The translations under genes were made by a program, and so were the position numbers. From assembly GCA_039819565.1 (NCBI GenBank), contig JBCBRU010000003.1:1-53054 (forward strand): a stretch of DNA of 53,054 bases, read 5' to 3'. Below, one piece after another: positions 35,847 to 44,748 of this stretch (position 1 is its first letter; each line of letters starts with the position of its first letter). A model generated the notes under the pieces. That model searched no databases. It had not been told where the DNA came from and worked only from the letters and a program-made list of their open reading frames with translations. The stretch is from JAHQVK01 sp039819565 (GTDB taxonomy: Bacteria; Myxococcota; Kuafuiibacteriia; Kuafuiibacteriales; Kuafuiibacteriaceae).

Positions 35847-36455
35847 GTGAGCCCCGATCCGTGCGATGGCCCCATCGTGCTGCATCGCACTCTGCCCGCG
35901 CTCACGCTCCTTCTCCTCACCGCCTGCGCCTCCAATCGGCCTTTTGTTTGGGTGCAGCGGCTCCCGGCCGAAGAGACGGTTCGTCTCATTCGGAACGGCG
36001 ACACCATCGCGGTGGCCGTCAAGAACCAGAAGGACCTCTCCGGCACCTTCGTGGTGCGGGAGAACGGGGCCTATCCCCAACCGGTGGTCGGCGAGGTGGC
36101 CGTGGCGGGCCTCTCTGAGCCGGCAGCCTCCAAGCAGCTCGTTCAGCTGCTCGCGGAGATCGTGGTGAAGCCGCAGGCCGCCATCACCGTGGTCAAGCCG
36201 CGGCCGGTCAACGTGGCGGTGGTCGGTGAGGTTCGGACGTCGGGGCAGTTTCAGGTTCAGTACGACGCCTCGGTGCTGTCGGTGCTCGCCCGCGCGGGCG
36301 GACTCAGCCCCTTCGCGAGCCGCGACAACATCTATGTCGTTCGCAAGCGACCCCAGCTGCTGCGGATACGTTTTCGTTACGACGACCTGAAAGGGGGCGA
36401 CCCTGCGTCGACGACCTTCCGGCTTCGTGACGGTGACGTGCTCGTCGTGGAGTAG
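35847..36455 (+). CDS. Polysaccharide export lipoprotein (Wza/SLBB-like)
   Basis: The protein has a lipobox in 'LTLLLLTACASNR'. A short Poly_export-type domain follows ('IRNGDTIAVAVKNQKDLSG', 'GAYPQPVVGEVAVAGLSEPA') and then an SLBB-like repeat ('VNVAVVGEVRTSGQFQV', 'ASVLSVLARAGGLSPFASRD', 'FRLRDGDVLVVE'). At about 200 residues it is shorter than classical Wza (about 380). It may form a periplasmic part of a polysaccharide export channel together with the barrel protein encoded directly downstream. Starts at GTG 35847 or GTG 35877 are both possible. The gap to the next gene is five bases, so they form an operon. Confidence 0.78.
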   Translation: MSPDPCDGPIVLHRTLPALTLLLLTACASNRPFVWVQRLPAEETVRLIRNGDTIAVAVKNQKDLSGTFVVRENGAYPQPVVGEVAVAGLSEPAASKQLVQLLAEIVVKPQAAITVVKPRPVNVAVVGEVRTSGQFQVQYDASVLSVLARAGGLSPFASRDNIYVVRKRPQLLRIRFRYDDLKGGDPASTTFRLRDGDVLVVE

Positions 36456-36460
36456 AGACG

Positions 36461-38092
36461 TTGAGCGTAGGCATCGTCACCGCCTCGCTGCTCGCCGCCA
36501 TCGCCGCTGACCTTCGAGCGGATGCTCGCCTCAGCCTGGGGCTAACTAGCCGCCTGGGACAGCTTCCTACGGGAACGGTGAATGAGAACGGCGAAGTCGG
36601 CGGCTCCGAACTCTCTGTCGATGGCGAGCTCACGCCGGCCCTCGAGCTCCTCGTTCGAAACCGTCGCACGCGCTTAGCACTGCAGTACACCCCACGCTTT
36701 TTGGTTCGCTTTCTAGACGGCGAGCCTCTGACTGCCGACGGCGTGCCGTTCGAGGACGGCGGTCGGCCGGTTCTCCAGCTCCAGGTCTTGACGGCCGTGT
36801 TCAACCATCGGCTCGCGGAACGATGGGCGTGGAACAGCACTTTCGGGGGGCAGATCGGTGAGCAGGACTTCGCGGCCTTCCTCGCTGGTGCAGGCAACGT
36901 TGCAGCTCCTAACTCGGGTCCGATTCCACCCAACGGGGGCGCTGGCTCGGTCGTCACGGAGAGCGGCAACATCTTCATCCGGACCCTCTCGACGACCCAC
37001 AGCCTAACCGGGCCCTTCGTGGGAAGGGATGACCTCCGCTTCACCGTCAGCGCGAATATTTCTTCCCCCGAGGACTCCACGGGGATGGTGTCCGAGGGGG
37101 CCGAAGATGACCCCCTGTGTTTCGGAGAAGGGGCAGGCGGAGGGGGCGGCCAAGCGCTCGGGCTTCTCGCCGCTACGTGCAACCTCGGTTTCGACATCGC
37201 GACGGTCAGCAATCTCACGGCTCGCGACCAGCTCGAGATTCGCGCGGGCTATGCGGCTTTGGATTTCGATCCGGGGCCCTTCCTGCACTCCGTGTTCGGG
37301 GACGTCACCTGGGCGCGCAGGCTGACCCGAACGACCTTGCTCACCGTCCGTGCGGGCGGGGTCGTGGCCTTCGACACCGACCCTCTGGAGGGCGTAGACA
37401 CCGTCCAGCCCCTTCCGCGGCTGCTCGTCTCCGGGCGCTGGAACCTCATTCGGGAACGGCTGTTTCTCCTCGAGTTCGATCTCACGGTGGGCGCGGACGG
37501 ATTCATGGAGCCCACCGTGCAGCGCTTCTTACTCCAGGCGCAGGCGACGACGGGTCTGAGCGCGACCATCCGACAAGACCTTCAGCTCATCGCGCGGGCC
37601 AGCGCTTTTACGCTGGGTCCCGAGCTCGATTGCCCGCCCCGTCAAGCCGCGGACATGTCGCCCCTCACAGGGTGTGGGGAGCTCCCGATGGGCGCCACCG
37701 AGGTTCAGGATCTTTCGTCCATCGGCCTGGAATTCAGCGGCAACTATCGAGTGAACGCGAACCTGAACATCGTAATGGGGGCCCGCTATGGTCGCCGGGC
37801 TCCCCACATTACGCGCCTCGACGCTCCGGCCGACCCTACGCTCGGCAATCAGGAGGACGTCAGCGGGGAGATCGGTTTGGTCCTCACCTGGGGCACCCAG
37901 CGCGCCCCCGGTATTCGCGGCGCGGGCGCGGCGGGCGGAGGAGGAGCGGGCGGCGGCGGCGGCGGCGCTCCGGCTGACCCCGGCGGGGGAGCCGGGGGAG
38001 CTCCGACGAACGATGCGGGCGCAAACGGAGGAGCTGGCGGGGCCGGGGCCGGAGCCGCCGGGACCGATGCCGCCGGCGGCGGCGGCGGCTGA
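36461..38092 (+). CDS. Outer-membrane beta-barrel protein of polysaccharide export locus, Gly/Ala-rich tail
   Basis: The 543-residue protein starts at TTG 36461. It has a signal-like N-terminus and strand-rich sequence ('LQYTPRFLVRF', 'RWAWNSTFGGQIG', 'LEIRAGYAALDFDPG'), with a final barrel-type strand near 'EIGLVLTWGTQ'. A tail of about 60 residues, almost only Gly, Ala, Asn and Pro (37915-38089), follows and is not part of the barrel. Its position directly after the Wza-like gene and near an FHA-polysaccharide co-polymerase gene suggests an export channel role. It converges on the FHA gene across a 449-base spacer that contains repeats. No named family was recognised. Confidence 0.68.
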   Translation: MSVGIVTASLLAAIAADLRADARLSLGLTSRLGQLPTGTVNENGEVGGSELSVDGELTPALELLVRNRRTRLALQYTPRFLVRFLDGEPLTADGVPFEDGGRPVLQLQVLTAVFNHRLAERWAWNSTFGGQIGEQDFAAFLAGAGNVAAPNSGPIPPNGGAGSVVTESGNIFIRTLSTTHSLTGPFVGRDDLRFTVSANISSPEDSTGMVSEGAEDDPLCFGEGAGGGGGQALGLLAATCNLGFDIATVSNLTARDQLEIRAGYAALDFDPGPFLHSVFGDVTWARRLTRTTLLTVRAGGVVAFDTDPLEGVDTVQPLPRLLVSGRWNLIRERLFLLEFDLTVGADGFMEPTVQRFLLQAQATTGLSATIRQDLQLIARASAFTLGPELDCPPRQAADMSPLTGCGELPMGATEVQDLSSIGLEFSGNYRVNANLNIVMGARYGRRAPHITRLDAPADPTLGNQEDVSGEIGLVLTWGTQRAPGIRGAGAAGGGGAGGGGGGAPADPGGGAGGAPTNDAGANGGAGGAGAGAAGTDAAGGGGG

Positions 38093-38163
38093 AACTCCAC
38101 TTCCGGCTTCTCATCATCGTGACTTGAAGCTCCATCCCGGAGCCTCACCCGGCCGAGCTCGGG

Positions 38164-38233
38164 ACGGAGATCGCGCCTCCTTCGGGGCTCTCCGCGCCCG
38201 ACGGGCGTCGGGCTTGGCGCCGTGCGCGGCCCC
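38164..38233 (+). repeat. Left copy of a direct repeat of about 70 bases
   Basis: This copy begins ACGGAGATCGCGCC and ends CCGTGCGCGGCCC. It matches 38407-38473 with a few substitutions and small indels. It contains an internal stem, GCCC-GAC-GGGC. Confidence 0.85.
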
Positions 38234-38399
38234 CTGTCAGGTCGATTCCTTACATCATTCGCGGGCGCTTTTCGCCCCTGGCGCCCCCGCCGGCTTCGCC
38301 TCTCGTCGGTTGCATACGGCCAATATGCGCCCTTCTCACGTGAACGCCAGGGGCGAAAACTGCCTCACCACTTATGCAACTCATCAACCCTGACAGGGG
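38231..38399. repeat. Nested palindromic element, copy 1
   Basis: The outer arms CCCCTGTCAG (38231-38240) and CTGACAGGGG (38390-38399) pair perfectly. The inner arms TTTTCGCCCCTGGCG (38269-38283) and CGCCAGGGGCGAAAA (38345-38359) also pair perfectly. The enclosed core includes CGGCTTCGCCTCTC and a hairpin GCATA/TATGC (38312-38316 with 38324-38328) around a seven-base loop. The same core recurs at 52930-52970, where the arms have a different sequence. Confidence 0.85.
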
Positions 38400-38406
38400 A
38401 CTAGGT

Positions 38407-38473
38407 ACGGAGATCGCGCCCTCCTTCGGGTCTTCGCCCCGACGGGCGTAGGGCTTGGAGCCGTGCGCGGCCC
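38407..38473 (+). repeat. Right copy of a direct repeat of about 70 bases
   Basis: This is the second copy of the repeat at 38164-38233, about 67 bases long. It starts seven bases after the end of the nested palindrome. The pair therefore brackets the palindrome. Confidence 0.85.
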
Positions 38474-38541
38474 GCACGAGGCGTCGCGAGAAAAGTATGA
38501 GACGGGGCTAACGAGAGCGGAGGCAGGGGGAGCGCCGCAGC

Positions 38542-40746
38542 TCAGCTGGACTTCTTGTCGTCGAAGAACGCGCGCTCCGCGTCTTCGGTGTCCGCCGCCG
38601 TCTGGCCCCCCTCGGGAGATAGGTTCCCGATCTGGGTGGCGTCTTCGGAGGGAGAGGACATCTCTTGGTCCGTCGGTAGGTCCTCGTTCGAGTTCGAGCT
38701 CGCCGGCAGGGCAGGGTGGTCGGTTGGCGCCGACATCGGTACCGCGTTCGGGTTCGACGCCGGCGCGACCGGGGGCGGTTCCTCCTGCGAGCCAAAGAGC
38801 GGCGAGAGGTCGACGTTCGGACCGAGAAGCATCGCCAGGGTGAGCCGGCCGCTGTAGACCAACCACGCCGTTGCGATCATGAAGGCCAGGAGGCCCCCGA
38901 GGATGCCCCCGCCGGCCACCCGGATGAGTCGCGACTTGCCGCCGCTGTCGTTCTCCACGCGGGGCGGCACCACGATCTCGTACTGGGCGCTGGCCCGAGC
39001 CCGCTCGCGGTCGAGTCGAATCTCTTCGTTGCGGAGCTTGCGGAGGAGGGCGGTGTACTCCTTACGTGCGGTGTCGTAGGCGTCGGAGAGGGTTTGGTAC
39101 TGAGCCTCGGCCTGGGGAAGACTCCCGATCTTCTCTTCCTGCTCCTCGAGGGACTTGTTGACCTCGGTGCGCTGCTCCTTGAGCGCCTTCACCTTCGCGG
39201 TATCGATGTCCAGACGCTGCTTCAAGGCGACGTAGGCGGGGTTCTGTCCGCGCTGCGAGATCGGCGCGTTCAGGGCCGGGTCGTTGGAAAGCTGCTCGAG
39301 CTCCGCCAGCTCCGCCTTCGCGGCCATGATGTCTGGATGTCCCTCCGCCTTTCCTTCGGCTCGAAGGGCTCCGAGGCGGGACTGAACTTTGACGACCTGG
39401 ACTCGATAGGGGTTCTGGGGGGTCTGTCCGGTCTCGATGATGGCCGGGGTCACGCTGAGGAGGCGACGGGTCTCCCGGAGGGAGCCATCGAGGCCGGCGA
39501 TCTGCTGCTCGAGTCGGGACAGCTCCTGCTTCTTGCTGAAGAGAAGGTTGTAGTTGGACTTGGCCTGGTCGGGAAGCGCCTCGGGATGGCTCGTCTTGTA
39601 CTCGGCGAGCGCGGTCTCGGCCCGTTCGAGCGCCTTGGAGGCCTTCTTGACCTCTTGCCCGAAGAACTTGACGTCAGCCTTGACCGGGCTGAGGCCGATC
39701 TCGATCTCGCGATCGAGAAACACCCTCAGATGAGTGGTCAGATACTTGAGGGCCAGGTCGGCGGTCTTCGCCCCAACCTTCCCCTGGTACATGTTCGACT
39801 GGAAAGCCCCCATCTGCTCGAACTTCAGCAACCGAATCTGGATGTCGACTTCGTTGGGGGTGGGCGGCTTGCCCTTAATCCGAGTGAGGGCAGCCTCTAC
39901 GATGGGAGGACCGAAGAAGCGCTGAGTGGCCTCTTCGAAATACTTGAGCCCCTCGACTTCGCCCCCCGTGAGGACGTTCGCCGCGGTGCCTTGCGGCCGA
40001 AGGATGATCTGAAAACTGGCCTTCCGCGGAGGGGGGTTGGACTTGTGATACAGCGCCCCCAGCATGACCCCGACGAACCCGAAGGCGAGGAGGAGCGGCC
40101 AGAACGGCACGAAGAGGCTCACGATCGCTTTGATGTGGGCCAGCCGCTCGATGAGGTTTCCGCCGCTCGAGTCGTCGCCGTAGTCCGGGTCCTCGTAGTA
40201 CCCGCCGCCGTAGTGAGCTTGGTACTGAGGAGGTCGCGAGGGGGGCGGAGCGTTGTACGGCACCGCTGGATAGCGGCTCTGCCCCTGGGCCGCGGGCCCT
40301 TCGTGGCTGCGGTACTTTTGGAGCGCCTGCTGGGCCCCGGCGCGAAGCGAGTCTGGGACCCCGTCGCTGTCGTTGCCCCGCACCGTCGAGTTCATCGTGC
40401 GCTGGTCTTTTTGCCCCAGGTACTCGAAGACCGTCTGCCCGATCTGAATGAGGTCGCCGTCGTTGAGGATGGCCCGGTGCACGCGCTCGTTGTTGACGAA
40501 GGTTCCGTTGGTGGATCCTAGGTCCTCGACCAAGTGGCGACCCTGGTCGACGAGGACCCGCGCGTGTCGCTGAGAGGCGCGTTCATCCTCAACGACGATA
40601 TCGTTGTCGACGGCTCGTCCCATGAGGGATGCCCCGTCGTCGAGACGGTAGCGGCGACCGACGTTCCGGCCCGAGCACACCCAGAGATGAGCTTCGGCGT
40701 AGCCTTCGTTCGGCGCTCGCCGCGGTGTCATGGCGCTGTCGTTCAT
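38542..40746 (-). CDS. FHA domain fused to a polysaccharide co-polymerase (Wzz/GumC-like) protein
   Basis: The 734-residue protein has an N-terminal FHA domain at about 18-110, with the phosphothreonine-binding Arg in 'LMGRAVDND' and the motifs 'SQRHARV' and 'STNGTFVNN'. A Pro/Tyr-rich linker leads to membrane segment one at about 208-233 ('LFVPFWPLLLAFGFVGVMLG'). A long periplasmic coiled-coil region of the Wzz/GumC type follows ('RLEQQIAGLDGSLRETRRLL', 'EVNKSLEEQEEKIGSLPQA'), then a second membrane segment near 625-645 and an acidic cytoplasmic tail. No Walker motif is present, so it is not a tyrosine kinase. ATG 40746 with GAGG upstream is preferred over an in-frame GTG at 40761. Control of chain length by phosphorylation through FHA is inference. 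Confidence 0.85.
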   Translation of the reverse strand: MNDSAMTPRRAPNEGYAEAHLWVCSGRNVGRRYRLDDGASLMGRAVDNDIVVEDERASQRHARVLVDQGRHLVEDLGSTNGTFVNNERVHRAILNDGDLIQIGQTVFEYLGQKDQRTMNSTVRGNDSDGVPDSLRAGAQQALQKYRSHEGPAAQGQSRYPAVPYNAPPPSRPPQYQAHYGGGYYEDPDYGDDSSGGNLIERLAHIKAIVSLFVPFWPLLLAFGFVGVMLGALYHKSNPPPRKASFQIILRPQGTAANVLTGGEVEGLKYFEEATQRFFGPPIVEAALTRIKGKPPTPNEVDIQIRLLKFEQMGAFQSNMYQGKVGAKTADLALKYLTTHLRVFLDREIEIGLSPVKADVKFFGQEVKKASKALERAETALAEYKTSHPEALPDQAKSNYNLLFSKKQELSRLEQQIAGLDGSLRETRRLLSVTPAIIETGQTPQNPYRVQVVKVQSRLGALRAEGKAEGHPDIMAAKAELAELEQLSNDPALNAPISQRGQNPAYVALKQRLDIDTAKVKALKEQRTEVNKSLEEQEEKIGSLPQAEAQYQTLSDAYDTARKEYTALLRKLRNEEIRLDRERARASAQYEIVVPPRVENDSGGKSRLIRVAGGGILGGLLAFMIATAWLVYSGRLTLAMLLGPNVDLSPLFGSQEEPPPVAPASNPNAVPMSAPTDHPALPASSNSNEDLPTDQEMSSPSEDATQIGNLSPEGGQTAADTEDAERAFFDDKKSS

Positions 40747-40880
40747 GGAACCCTCGAGCACTGCTTGCTGCGGCGCGGCGACAAGTTAGCAGCCGCACTT
40801 GTGCCTGTCAGCGAGCGCAAACGTCAACGCGCCCTTGTGGTCAAGGATTTCACTCGTATTGGAAAGAGCGACAAGGGGTT

Positions 40881-40899
40881 GGTTAACTCGGGGTTAACC
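40881..40899. promoter_or_regulatory. Inverted repeat GGTTAAC-N5-GTTAACC, possible operator
   Basis: Seven-base arms are separated by five bases, between the isocitrate dehydrogenase gene and the FHA gene, both on the reverse strand. It lies about 150 bases ahead of the FHA start. It may bind a dimeric regulator. No promoter elements were certain nearby. Confidence 0.45.
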
Positions 40900-40920
40900 C
40901 GTACGGCGGGGTGCCGTGGG

Positions 40921-41934
40921 TCAACCTCCGGCTTTGAGTCGTGCTTTCACCACATCACAGAAAGCGGATGTGCTCGCGCTACCGCCCAGATCAGGGGTTA
41001 CGGTCTTGCCCTCTTCGATGACTTCGCGGATCGCGTCCTCGAGTCCCTTGGCTTCCGCCCCGTAGCCAATGTGGCGGAGCATCATGGCTCCGGACAGCGA
41101 GAGCGCGGTGGGGTTCGCCTTCCCCTGGCCTGCGATGTCTGGTGCGGTGCCGTGGATGGCTTCGAAAATGGCCACCCCTTCGCCGTAGTTTCCGGAGGGC
41201 GCGACGCCGAGCCCGCCGATCAATCCCGATACGAGGTCCGAGAGGATGTCGCCGAAGAGGTTGGTGGTGACCATGACCTCGAACTGCTTGGGCTCGAGCA
41301 CCAGCTGCATGGACATGTTGTCCACGATGCGGTCGTTGAACTCGATGTCGGGGTACTGCTCCGCGACCTCGCGGCCCACCTTGAGAAAGAGCCCGGTCGT
41401 CAGCTTGAGGATGTTGGCCTTGTGGACCAGTGTGACTTTCTTCCGCTGCGTTGCGCGCGCGTATTCGAAGGCGAAGCGAATGCACCGCTCCGACGCATAG
41501 CGGCTGATGATCGAGATGGCATGGGCCGCCTCCTGCTTGGGATCAACGTAGTACTCGATCCCTGAGTAGAGCCCTTGCGTGTTCTCTCGAATGACCACCA
41601 GGTCGACGTCATCGAATCGCGACCAGACCCCCTTCATCTTTCGGGCTGGTCGGACGTTCGCGTAGAGGTCCAGCTCCTGGCGCATCGCTACGTTCACGCT
41701 GCGAAAGCCCCCGCCGACCGGCGTCATGAGCGGTCCCTTGAAGGCGATGCCGTTGCGCCGGATCGACTCCACGGTTTCGGGAGGCAGAGGGGCCCCGACC
41801 CGCTCGATCGCGGTGGTCCCCGCGAGCTGCTCCTCGAACTCGAGTTTGGCGCCCGTGGTCTGGACCAGCTCCACGGCGGCATCCATGATCTCCGGGCCGA
41901 TGCCGTCGCCCCGGATGAGGGTGACCTTCGTCAT
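40921..41934 (-). CDS. NAD-dependent isocitrate dehydrogenase-like (IDH/IPMDH family)
   Basis: The 337-residue protein shows the family start 'VTLIRGDGIGPEIMDAAVE'. It continues with 'FKGPLMTPVGGGFRSVNVAM', 'DLVVIRENTQGLYSGIEY', the substrate and metal region 'MQLVLEPKQFEVMVTTNLFG' and 'EAIHGTAPDIAGQGKANPTA'. The 'FRSVNVAMRQELDLYANVRP' stretch and the length are those of bacterial NAD-type isocitrate dehydrogenases. They oxidise isocitrate to 2-oxoglutarate in the TCA cycle. Homoisocitrate or isopropylmalate dehydrogenase is the alternative, but no leucine or lysine gene is near, and sucCD is close by. ATG 41934 is used; the upstream in-frame start is not needed. Confidence 0.85.
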   Translation of the reverse strand: MTKVTLIRGDGIGPEIMDAAVELVQTTGAKLEFEEQLAGTTAIERVGAPLPPETVESIRRNGIAFKGPLMTPVGGGFRSVNVAMRQELDLYANVRPARKMKGVWSRFDDVDLVVIRENTQGLYSGIEYYVDPKQEAAHAISIISRYASERCIRFAFEYARATQRKKVTLVHKANILKLTTGLFLKVGREVAEQYPDIEFNDRIVDNMSMQLVLEPKQFEVMVTTNLFGDILSDLVSGLIGGLGVAPSGNYGEGVAIFEAIHGTAPDIAGQGKANPTALSLSGAMMLRHIGYGAEAKGLEDAIREVIEEGKTVTPDLGGSASTSAFCDVVKARLKAGG

Positions 41935-42027
41935 GGCGAGGCCCTTAGCATGGGCCTGCATGTCGGAGCATGATCCCGATTTCGATCGCGACGCCCCGCC
42001 GCGCCCGCTCGGCAAAGAAGACGTGCC

Positions 42028-43341
42028 TTGCTAAACCCGATTTTCGCCCTTCTCGTGGTGGCTGCCGTGCTTACGGCCGCCCTCGGAGACACCATGCCGG
42101 CGGTCAGCGCCGCGGCCATCGACAGCGCAAAGAGCGCAGTTCAACTCGCGATCGGCCTGATCGGACAGATGGCCATGTGGCTCGGGTTCATGGCCATTTT
42201 AGAGGCGGCAGGGGTCATGCGCGGGGTGGCGCGGCTCCTTCGTCCGATACTCTCACGCCTCTTTCCCGACGTTCCCCCCGACCATCCCGCGATGGCTGCC
42301 ATGACGCTGAACCTCGGGGCCAACGTGCTCGGCCTCGCGAACGCGGCCACGCCCTTCGGCATCAAAGCCATGATCGAGCTCGAGCGGCTCAATGCTCGTC
42401 CGGGGGTCGCCAGCAACGCCATGGTCATGTTCCTCGCCATCAACACCAGCGGCGTGGCGGTGCTCGCGTTCGACATCATCGCGGTGCGCGCCGAGCTGGG
42501 GGCCCAGATCGTCTCGGGGGTGCTCCTCCCCTCAGCGTTGGCGACCGCGTGCTCGACGGTAGTGGGGGTGGTCGCGGTCAAGCTGATCGAGCGTCTCCCT
42601 GCCTTCGCGGCCGAGCGCTATCCGCCCAGCGAAGCGAAGACCTCGCCCTCCCTGACCTGGGGGGCGGGGAGCGCATCGGACCGCCCCACCGACGTGCCCG
42701 AGACCGGCGTCTCGAGGGGCGGGACGGTGGTGGCTATCGCTACCGCTGGTGTCATCCTCGTGGCCTTCCCTCGCTTCGTGCTCGGGGCGTTGGCCGAGGG
42801 CGCCACGGGTCTGGACGTCGTCAAGGCGGCCGCCAACGAATGGCTCCTCCCCATCTTGATGCTGAGCATCGTCCTCGCGGGCCTCAGCCGCGGCGTCAAG
42901 GTGTACGAAGTCTTCATCGAGGGGGCGAAAGGTGGCTTTCACGTTGCGGTGGCCATCATTCCCTATCTGGTGGCGATCCTGGTGGCGGTGGGGATGCTTC
43001 GGGCCTCGGGGGCTCTCGACCTGTTCATCACCGGAATCCGGCCGCTCACGGATGCCCTCGGCTTTCCGGCGGGGGCGCTCCCGATGGCCCTGGTGCGTCC
43101 GCTCTCCGGTTCGGGGGCGCTGGGGGTGGCGGCCGAGATCATGCGGGTCGAAGGACCGGACTCGCTGCTCGGGTTCACGGTCTCGGTCATGAACGGAAGC
43201 ACCGCGACGACTTTCTACGTCTTGGCCGTTTACTACGGCGCCGTGGGCATTCGCGCCGTGCGCCATACCGTTTGGGCCTGCCTGGCCGCTGACGCAGCCG
43301 GAGCCGTGGCCTCGGTCTTCTTTGCCCGTCTCTTTTTCTAA
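42028..43341 (+). CDS. Fused SpmA-SpmB nucleoside-recognition domain membrane protein
   Basis: The 437-residue membrane protein combines an N-terminal SpmA-like half ('MTLNLGANVLGLANAATPFG', 'LERLNARPGVASNAMVMFLA') with a C-terminal SpmB-like half ('GGFHVAVAIIPYLVAILVAV', 'RPLSGSGALGVAAEIM'). In Bacillus these are separate spore maturation proteins; outside spore formers fused forms of unknown function occur in the inner membrane. The start is TTG 42028. It is divergent from the isocitrate dehydrogenase gene by 93 bases. A role in cell-envelope dehydration or nucleoside handling is not established here. Confidence 0.85.
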   Translation: MLNPIFALLVVAAVLTAALGDTMPAVSAAAIDSAKSAVQLAIGLIGQMAMWLGFMAILEAAGVMRGVARLLRPILSRLFPDVPPDHPAMAAMTLNLGANVLGLANAATPFGIKAMIELERLNARPGVASNAMVMFLAINTSGVAVLAFDIIAVRAELGAQIVSGVLLPSALATACSTVVGVVAVKLIERLPAFAAERYPPSEAKTSPSLTWGAGSASDRPTDVPETGVSRGGTVVAIATAGVILVAFPRFVLGALAEGATGLDVVKAAANEWLLPILMLSIVLAGLSRGVKVYEVFIEGAKGGFHVAVAIIPYLVAILVAVGMLRASGALDLFITGIRPLTDALGFPAGALPMALVRPLSGSGALGVAAEIMRVEGPDSLLGFTVSVMNGSTATTFYVLAVYYGAVGIRAVRHTVWACLAADAAGAVASVFFARLFF

Positions 43342-43577
43342 AGAAGATGTGCAGCCACCGTTTCCGGCGCGACCCTTGCGTCCTTCTCCATGGTGAAGTC
43401 GAGAACGCCCCCGCGTTTTCGCTGAGGCAGGAGGCGCGGCGGATTGCCACGGCAGGGACGTCGAACGGGTCGGTTGATTCGCCTTTCTCGGGATCATAAG
43501 CACCGCACGGCAACGGCAGGTTTCTCTTGCCGCTCTGCCCACGGATGATCCGGCCCGCGGGGCCGGCGGGAGCCACG

Positions 43578-44744
<1,167 letters not shown>

Positions 44745-44748
44745 GCGA

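Larger units (their letters stand above)
38093..38541. other. 449-base intergenic region with direct repeats and a nested palindrome
   Basis: This spacer separates convergent genes. It holds two near-identical direct repeats of about 70 bases (38164-38233 and 38407-38473) with a nested palindromic element between them (38231-38399). No convincing gene is present; open frames here are short and on repeats. The repeats are described separately. Confidence 0.85.

Noticed and set aside
38716..40521. A 601-codon open frame on the forward strand opposite the FHA gene
   Set aside because: The reverse-strand protein has clear FHA and Wzz-type motifs. The forward frame has repetitive Leu/Gly/Glu composition typical of antisense frames in high-GC DNA.
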